Assembly: GCA_003520545.1 (NCBI GenBank)
Contig: DOUP01000050.1
Coordinates: forward strand, 1-16,036
Reading direction: 5' to 3'
From: Maritimibacter sp.
GTDB taxonomy: Bacteria; Pseudomonadota; Alphaproteobacteria; Rhodobacterales; Rhodobacteraceae
DNA length: 16,036 nt
Both the position numbers and the translations under genes were made by a program. This document shows, piece by piece, positions 11,695 to 16,036 of the stretch (position 1 is its first letter; each line of letters starts with the position of its first letter). Under the pieces are notes generated by a model. The model worked only from the letters and a program-made list of their open reading frames with translations, made no database searches and was not told where the DNA came from.

Positions 11695-12681
11695 ATGGCG
11701 GACGGCACCAGCGACATTAACGCAAAACCCACCGAAGAGGTTTCCGTCCGCGATGTCTTTGGCATCGACACGGACATGACGGTCAAAGGGTTCGAAAAGC
11801 GCACCGACCGCGTTCCCGAATTCGACTCGACCTACAAATTCGATCCGGACACGACGCTCGCCATCCTCGCGGGCTTTCGCAACAACCGCCGGGTGATGAT
11901 CCAGGGCTACCACGGCACCGGCAAATCCACGCACATCGAACAGGTGGCCGCGCGGCTCAACTGGCCGACGGTGCGCGTGAACCTCGACAGCCACATCAGC
12001 CGGATCGACCTGATCGGGAAAGACGCGATCAAGCTGAAAGACGGCAAACAGGTCACCGAGTTCCACGAAGGCATCCTGCCCTGGGCGCTGCGCAACCCCG
12101 TCGCCATCGTCTTCGACGAATACGATGCAGGCCGCGCGGACGTGATGTTCGTGATCCAGCGCGTGCTGGAAACCGACGGCAAGCTGACGCTGCTCGACCA
12201 GAACAAGATCCTGACGCCCAACCCCTATTTCCGTATTTTCGCCACGGCCAACACCGTGGGCCTGGGCGATACGACCGGGCTGTATCACGGCGTGCAACAG
12301 ATCAACCAGGCGCAGATGGACCGCTGGTCGCTCGTTGCCACGCTGAACTATCTCAGCCACGATGCCGAGACGAACATCGTTCTCGCCAAGTCGCCGCATT
12401 ACAACACCGACAAGGGCCGCAAGCAGGTCAGCCAGATGGTGACGGTGGCCGACCTGACCCGGACCGCCTTCATGAACGGCGACCTGTCCACCGTCATGTC
12501 ACCGCGAACCGTTATCAACTGGGCGCAGAACGCCGAGATTTTCCGCGACGTCGGCTATGCCTTCCGCCTGACCTTCCTCAACAAGTGCGATGAGCTGGAG
12601 CGTCAGACCGTGGCAGAGTTCTACCAGCGCTGCTTCGACGAAGAGCTCCCCGAAAGCGCCGCCAACGTGGCGCTTGGGTGA
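11695..12681 (+). CDS. cobS: Aerobic cobaltochelatase subunit CobS (AAA+ ATPase)
   Basis: The 328-residue protein is a MoxR-type AAA+ ATPase. Walker A is GYHGTGKST (71-79), Walker B is AIVFDEYD (137-144), and a sensor region ATANTVGLGDTTGLYHG follows. The text and length are typical of CobS. CobS and CobT form the ATP-driven partner of CobN, which inserts Co(II) into hydrogenobyrinic acid a,c-diamide in oxygen-requiring cobalamin synthesis. The ATG at 11695 follows AAGGA with a 7-base gap. It is the first gene on the plus strand after the divergent ECF operon. A glycosyltransferase starts 25 bases after its stop, and cobT comes only after a further 2.4 kb. CobN is outside the window. No cobalamin riboswitch is evident in the 135 bases upstream. 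Confidence 0.96.
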   Translation: MADGTSDINAKPTEEVSVRDVFGIDTDMTVKGFEKRTDRVPEFDSTYKFDPDTTLAILAGFRNNRRVMIQGYHGTGKSTHIEQVAARLNWPTVRVNLDSHISRIDLIGKDAIKLKDGKQVTEFHEGILPWALRNPVAIVFDEYDAGRADVMFVIQRVLETDGKLTLLDQNKILTPNPYFRIFATANTVGLGDTTGLYHGVQQINQAQMDRWSLVATLNYLSHDAETNIVLAKSPHYNTDKGRKQVSQMVTVADLTRTAFMNGDLSTVMSPRTVINWAQNAEIFRDVGYAFRLTFLNKCDELERQTVAEFYQRCFDEELPESAANVALG

Positions 12682-12706
12682 ACGTCGCGGGTTCTGACGG
12701 GCACGG

Positions 12707-13726
12707 GTGAAGACCACGGCGATGATCGAAAAGATCAGGCATCAGGTGAGGGCCTCGAAGACTTACAAGGCTCTCGCCGCACGCCGCACTGGCACCGTCG
12801 TCTGCCAGCTCAACCAAGCGGGTATGTATAGCTGCATCAACCGCGCGGCATGGTTTGCGCATCTGTGCGCGCGTGACGGGCGCGACATGGTCATCGAGTG
12901 GTCTTTGCCCGCCTATTTCGACCCCCGTCTGAACGTCGATCCCTGGACCACCTTTTTCGAACCGATCTTTCCGGGCGCGAAGAAGCCGCGCCATCCCTAT
13001 CCGTTCGCGCATGACATCTATCACGAGGAAAGCTTCCGGCGTCCCGACCATCCGCTGGAGCCGGTGAAATACAAGACGGTGCGCGACAGCCGGACCCTGC
13101 CCGCCGACCGGCACGAGGGTCACGCGATCTTGAAGAAATACATCCGGCACAACGAGACCACCCAGGCCTTCATTGACGATTTCTACGACACTTTCGTCGA
13201 TGGTCCCCTGATCGGATTGCACATGCGCGGTCCCGGGGGCGTCCACGGCGGTGGTGCGCAACTTCGCCAGATGCTCGACCCCGACAACCCGGTGCCCTAC
13301 GACCATTACTTCACCGCCGCAGACCGCGCGCTGGACGAAACCCCGGATGCCACCCTGTTCGTGTGTTCCGACAGCCAGGAGGCGGTGGACCGCGCCGTTA
13401 CCCGATATGGAAAGTCGCGCATCCTGACCTATCCTTCGCAGCGCTCGGACTACGGCGAGATCCATTCGATCAACGGGCGCCGCGATTTCAACGACGGCCG
13501 GTCCTTCCCGAAATACAAGCTCGGCATCGACATCATCGTCGAGGCCAATATCCTCGCCAGGTCGGTTCATTTCGTCCACGGCAACAGCCACGTGGCGAAT
13601 AATATCCTCTGCATCAACCCGGACATGGCGAACACCTACGTCTACGCCCCGATCGAAGCCGACTACCTTGAGCGCGCGCGTCTGGAACACGAGCGCAACC
13701 TGGCGCATGGCACCACCGGCGACTGA
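12707..13726 (+). CDS. NodZ/FUT8-like (fucosyltransferase-type) glycosyltransferase
   Basis: The protein of about 339 residues has the C-terminal GT-B layout of the alpha-1,6-fucosyltransferase/NodZ group. The nucleotide-sugar motif region is LIGLHMRGPGGVHGGGAQLRQ (168-188). LFVCSDSQEAVDRAV (217-231) corresponds to the family's sensor strand. Last come YKLGIDIIVEANILARSVHFVHGNSHVANNIL (270-301). There is no signal peptide or membrane segment, so it should act in the cytosol on a lipid-linked or soluble acceptor. The substrate is not predictable. Start: GTG at 12707 (weak ACGGG upstream) or ATG at 12722. Neither has a good Shine-Dalgarno. The 25-base gap after cobS suggests co-transcription, but no cobalamin role is known for such an enzyme. 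The long antisense frame over it is a shadow. Confidence 0.72.
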   Translation: MKTTAMIEKIRHQVRASKTYKALAARRTGTVVCQLNQAGMYSCINRAAWFAHLCARDGRDMVIEWSLPAYFDPRLNVDPWTTFFEPIFPGAKKPRHPYPFAHDIYHEESFRRPDHPLEPVKYKTVRDSRTLPADRHEGHAILKKYIRHNETTQAFIDDFYDTFVDGPLIGLHMRGPGGVHGGGAQLRQMLDPDNPVPYDHYFTAADRALDETPDATLFVCSDSQEAVDRAVTRYGKSRILTYPSQRSDYGEIHSINGRRDFNDGRSFPKYKLGIDIIVEANILARSVHFVHGNSHVANNILCINPDMANTYVYAPIEADYLERARLEHERNLAHGTTGD

Positions 13727-13781
13727 CACAAGCCGCCCCCCGTTCCATCCACCCGGCTCTCGGCGCAGACGTAACGAAATC

Positions 13782-13811
13782 TTGGGAAAAACGTTCTTTA
13801 CAGGAAATAAT
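13782..13811 (+). promoter_or_regulatory. Candidate promoter of the small secreted protein gene
   Basis: TTGGGA (13782-13787) and AATAAT (13806-13811) are separated by 18 bases. The -10 box matches the consensus at 5 of 6 positions. The surrounding A/T-rich patch stands out from the GC-rich neighbourhood. Initiation near 13818 would leave a leader of only about 13 bases with no Shine-Dalgarno. Confidence 0.4.
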
Positions 13812-13830
13812 ATGCTGCCATGCTCAAATT

Positions 13831-14211
13831 ATGAGCGGTTTGAAAACTTTCCTGTGGGCATGTCTGGCCATGATCGCACTCCCCGCCGCCACCTTCGCGG
13901 CACCGCCTGACCTGTCCCAGAAATTCGCGACCTGCGCCGGGCGGCTTTCGGCCCAGATGGAGTTCCAGTGGCTGCTGGGCGGGGACGCAGATGCGACGCA
14001 GGCAGAACGCGATGCGATGCTGTCCTTGCTGTCGGCCGTGATGGCCGAAGACGGCGCGACGGAAACGCTGGCCCGCCGGATCGAAGCGAAACACGCGCAA
14101 ACGGCGCTTTTGACCCGTGGCCATTTCAACGACGACGAAGATGACGCGGCTTGGGCGCGGCTCCGGGCCGAGGTCGAGATTGGCGGCTGCCGCGCGCTTC
14201 TCCTCGGATGA
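13831..14211 (+). CDS. Small secreted protein with two cysteines, unknown function
   Basis: This 126-residue protein has a signal peptide (MSGLKTFLWACLAMIALPAATFA, cleavage near residue 23). The mature domain is mostly helical with one cysteine near each end, C35 in KFATCAGRLSAQMEFQWLLGG and C121 in EIGGCRALLLG, which could close a disulfide in the periplasm. I recognise no family. The ATG at 13831 has no Shine-Dalgarno, and two other ATGs (13812, 13820) just upstream are not in frame with the conserved-looking signal. It converges on the FMN reductase and shares a bidirectional terminator with it. Its place between cobS and cobT is noteworthy but does not by itself imply a role in cobalt insertion. 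Confidence 0.72.
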   Translation: MSGLKTFLWACLAMIALPAATFAAPPDLSQKFATCAGRLSAQMEFQWLLGGDADATQAERDAMLSLLSAVMAEDGATETLARRIEAKHAQTALLTRGHFNDDEDDAAWARLRAEVEIGGCRALLLG

Positions 14212-14274
14212 GGCGCGCTTGCAAGGCCTGACCGCCCTTGGGGCGGACCCAGATAATTCTGCACCCAGAACGCG

Positions 14275-14303
14275 AAAAGGCCCGCCACTCGGACGGGCCT
14301 TTT
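14275..14303. terminator. Bidirectional intrinsic terminator
   Basis: A perfect 10-bp inverted repeat, aaaaggcccg/cgggcctttt (14275-14284 with 14294-14303, 9-base loop), carries its own A-run and T-run. It therefore reads as an intrinsic terminator on both strands. On the plus strand the T-run continues as tttt g ttt. It sits between the stops of the secreted protein (14211) and the minus-strand FMN reductase (14321). Confidence 0.85.
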
Positions 14304-14320
14304 GTTTGTCTGTCAGTCGC

Positions 14321-14926
14321 TTAGGCAGCTTTGGCCTGAGCCTCTTCCTCGCGCGCCGCCTTGGTGGCATTCGCCCACCAGACGAGGTCATCGAACATAC
14401 CTTGAGCCGACGGTTTCAGGTTGTCTTCCACCGCCGCGATCCCCGCGCCTCCGGCAATCGGGTGCGCCTGGAAGAAATCGGCCCCGCCGAGGTGCAGCGC
14501 GGAGCGGATCGGAACCATCTGAAGCTCGACCGCGATCTGGCGCAGGTGCTCGACAGACCGGACAGCGCCCATGGAGCCGTAACCGAAGGCGGTCACGGGC
14601 TTTTTCACCCATTCGTTATAGGCCTGATCCATCGCGTTCTTCATCGCGGCAGGCATGGAGTGGTTATACTCGGCGGTCAGCCAGATGTAGCCGTCGAACT
14701 CGGCAATCTTCTGCTGCCATGCGATCGCTTTCGGGTCCGTCGACGGGGCCCAGAGGTTCGATGCGGCTTCGTTGAAGAGCGGCAGGTCGAAGTCCTTCAG
14801 ATCGACGAGCTCGACCTCGAAATCGTCGCGGGTCTTGGCCTGCTCCAGCAGCCAGTTGGCGGGTTCATCGGCCCAGCGGGCGTCGCGGGTGGACCCGATG
14901 ATAAGGGCAATCTTGGGGGTGGTCAT
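14321..14926 (-). CDS. NADPH-dependent FMN reductase family flavoprotein
   Basis: The 201-residue protein has the flavodoxin-like fold of the FMN_red family. A first strand and phosphate loop IALIIGSTRDAR (6-17) binds the FMN phosphate. The family hallmark TAEYNHSMPAAMKNAMD (84-100) follows, then FGYGSMGAVRSVEHLRQ (114-130). Members reduce FMN, quinones, azo dyes or metal ions with NAD(P)H in the cytosol. The ATG at 14926 follows AGGAG with an 8-base gap. The frame open to 14986 adds an unconserved leader. It lies between cobS and cobT but on the opposite strand, divergent from cobT across 172 bases. A flavin reductase could supply cobalt or corrin reduction in B12 synthesis, but this family is broad and the link is speculative. 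Confidence 0.88.
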   Translation of the reverse strand: MTTPKIALIIGSTRDARWADEPANWLLEQAKTRDDFEVELVDLKDFDLPLFNEAASNLWAPSTDPKAIAWQQKIAEFDGYIWLTAEYNHSMPAAMKNAMDQAYNEWVKKPVTAFGYGSMGAVRSVEHLRQIAVELQMVPIRSALHLGGADFFQAHPIAGGAGIAAVEDNLKPSAQGMFDDLVWWANATKAAREEEAQAKAA

Positions 14927-15098
14927 GGTCTCAACTCCTGTTGAATGTGTCTCTTGACCAACACTTGCCCTCGCACGCTTAGTCATTCAACGGGGCGTTC
15001 TGTGCGGCATTGCGCAGACTCTGTGCAGGTGCAGCAACCGCCCCCGCCCGTCGCGTCACGGCTTGCTCCCGCGCCATCGCGGTGGTTTAACTCATGCC

Positions 15099-16036
15099 AT
15101 GTCCAAGACCTCCGACAACCCCGCCGACCCGTTCAAGAAGGCGCTCGCCGAAGCCACCAAAGTGCTGGCCAACGACACCGAATTGAACGTGACTTACACG
15201 GTCGATCCCTCCGGCACCTCCGGCGACACCATGCGCTTGCCGCAGGTCACGCGCCGGATGACGCAGGAAGAAGTGCTGCTGGCCCGCGGGACGGCGGATG
15301 CCCTCGCCATGCGGCGCAAGTTCCACGATGGCCCGACGCACGCGCGATTTGCCCCGTCGGGAGACATGGCGCGCGCGATCTACGAAGCGATGGAAACCGC
15401 CCGCTGTGAAGCGATGGGCGCGCGGGTCATGCCCGGCACCGCGTCCAACATCGACCACAAGATCGCCGACGAAGCCGTGCGCAAGGGCTACCTGGGCATC
15501 ACGCAGCAAACCGACGCGCCCTTGGCCGAGGCCGCCGGGTATTTCGTGCGACAGGCCGCAACGGGGCGCGACCTGCCCCCCGGCGCGAGCCACGTTCTGG
15601 ACCTCTGGCGCGACTTCATCGAAGGCCAGGCGGGCGCGACGATGGAAGACCTGCAAGACAAGCTCTCTGACCAGACCGAATTCGCGCGCTTTACACGCCG
15701 CGTGATCGAGGATCTGGGCTACGGCGACCAGTTGGGCGACGACCCTGACTACGACGACGAGGATCAGGACGAGGCCGAAGAGGACGATCAGGAGCAGGAA
15801 GAAGAGCAAGGCGAAGAGGAAGCCTCCGACGATCAGGACGACGACGAAGGCGCCACCGCCGAACAGGAGCAGGAACAAGAGCAGGACGAGAGCGAGGCGC
15901 AGGTCTCGATGGACGAGCTTGCCGACGACGAGATGGGCGACGAGGCCGAAATGCCAGAGGCCGACGCTCCGCTCGATCCTCCGCCCCCGCCGCCGGCCTC
16001 GGAAGCCGACCCGAATTACACGGTCTATCTCGACAC
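15099..16036 (+). CDS. cobT: Aerobic cobaltochelatase subunit CobT, N-terminal half (3' end outside window)
   Basis: The frame starts at ATG 15099 (MSKTSDNPADPFKKALAEAT) and runs open to the window edge, about 312 residues of a protein usually near 630. The N-terminal region matches CobT: LNVTYTVDPSG, LPQVTRRMTQEEVLLARGTADALAMRRKFHD, FAPSGDMARAIYEAMETARCEAMGARVMPG and GYGDQLGDDPD. It is followed by the family's long acidic linker (about 214-267, nearly all D, E and Q), then a proline run PPPPPP. The missing C-terminal half should hold a von Willebrand A domain with the MIDAS metal site. CobT partners CobS as the chaperone-like ATPase complex of CobN. The Shine-Dalgarno is weak (GGTGG). The gene is separated from cobS by three other genes, one on the other strand, so it needs its own promoter within 14927-15098. 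Confidence 0.95.
   Translation, partial: MSKTSDNPADPFKKALAEATKVLANDTELNVTYTVDPSGTSGDTMRLPQVTRRMTQEEVLLARGTADALAMRRKFHDGPTHARFAPSGDMARAIYEAMETARCEAMGARVMPGTASNIDHKIADEAVRKGYLGITQQTDAPLAEAAGYFVRQAATGRDLPPGASHVLDLWRDFIEGQAGATMEDLQDKLSDQTEFARFTRRVIEDLGYGDQLGDDPDYDDEDQDEAEEDDQEQEEEQGEEEASDDQDDDEGATAEQEQEQEQDESEAQVSMDELADDEMGDEAEMPEADAPLDPPPPPPASEADPNYTVYLD

Noticed and set aside
12578..13729. 383-codon minus-strand open frame over cobS end and the glycosyltransferase
   Set aside because: It is antisense to genes with clear family motifs. Its long run without stops follows from GC-rich codon bias, and the translation matches no family.
14117..14944. 275-codon plus-strand open frame
   Set aside because: It runs through the bidirectional terminator and antisense to the FMN reductase.
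15465..15900. GA-rich direct repeats considered as a CRISPR or tandem array
   Set aside because: They are in frame within the CobT acidic linker and simply encode D/E/Q runs, with no regular repeat-spacer pattern.
1..16036. tRNA, rRNA, insertion sequence or prophage genes
   Set aside because: No tRNA-like cloverleaf with TTCGAAT-type arms, no transposase or integrase motifs and no long terminal inverted repeats were seen. The gene remnants are not flanked by element ends.

Overview
The window looks like chromosomal DNA of an alphaproteobacterium, most likely a Rhodobacterales/Roseobacter-group species. The reasons are the GC-rich sequence with strong third-position GC bias, the aerobic cobaltochelatase genes cobS and cobT, an alphaproteobacterial-type MntR, a J-domain protein of the kind usually found near cobS, and a palindromic extragenic element familiar from alphaproteobacterial genomes. 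I see no phage, insertion sequence, CRISPR array, tRNA or rRNA. This assignment is inference from recognised protein families, not from a database search.

Layout. Positions 1-278 hold the 3' end of gatB, followed by hairpins and the promoter and leader of a cold-shock gene (634-840). A minus-strand group follows: a stand-alone MetE-type methyltransferase (897-2018), a SleB-like cell-wall hydrolase lipoprotein (2106-2708) and a YjdM/PhnA zinc-ribbon protein (2844-3173). A small secreted protein (3288-3686, +) converges on a succinyl-CoA:acetate-type CoA-transferase (3789-5303, -). After a regulatory-looking intergenic stretch come plus-strand genes: mntR, a hotdog thioesterase, a DUF4177 protein and a J-domain protein.

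From 7965 to about 9510 the region looks remodelled. A 5' fragment of a Rossmann-fold (NmrA/epimerase-like) gene overlaps the J-protein stop codon. A 58-codon N-terminal remnant of a methionine-R-sulfoxide reductase (msrB) lies at 9244-9420. Between them are two small exported proteins of unknown role. Next, on the minus strand, is a module of ECF sigma factor (11017-11559), RskA-type membrane anti-sigma factor (10343-11020) and periplasmic fasciclin protein (9510-10079). This is a plausible signalling unit in which the fasciclin protein is a likely target or partner.

The last third is the cobalt insertion locus: cobS (11695-12681) and the 5' half of cobT (15099 to the window edge). About 2.4 kb separates them, holding a NodZ/FUT8-like glycosyltransferase, a small secreted two-cysteine protein and an oppositely oriented NADPH-dependent FMN reductase. 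CobS and CobT act with CobN, which is not in the window, to insert cobalt into hydrogenobyrinic acid a,c-diamide. Nothing here is clearly a new defence or mobile system. The items most worth a second look are the genes between cobS and cobT, the sigma/anti-sigma/fasciclin module, the two gene remnants, and several perfect inverted or tandem repeats in promoter regions.
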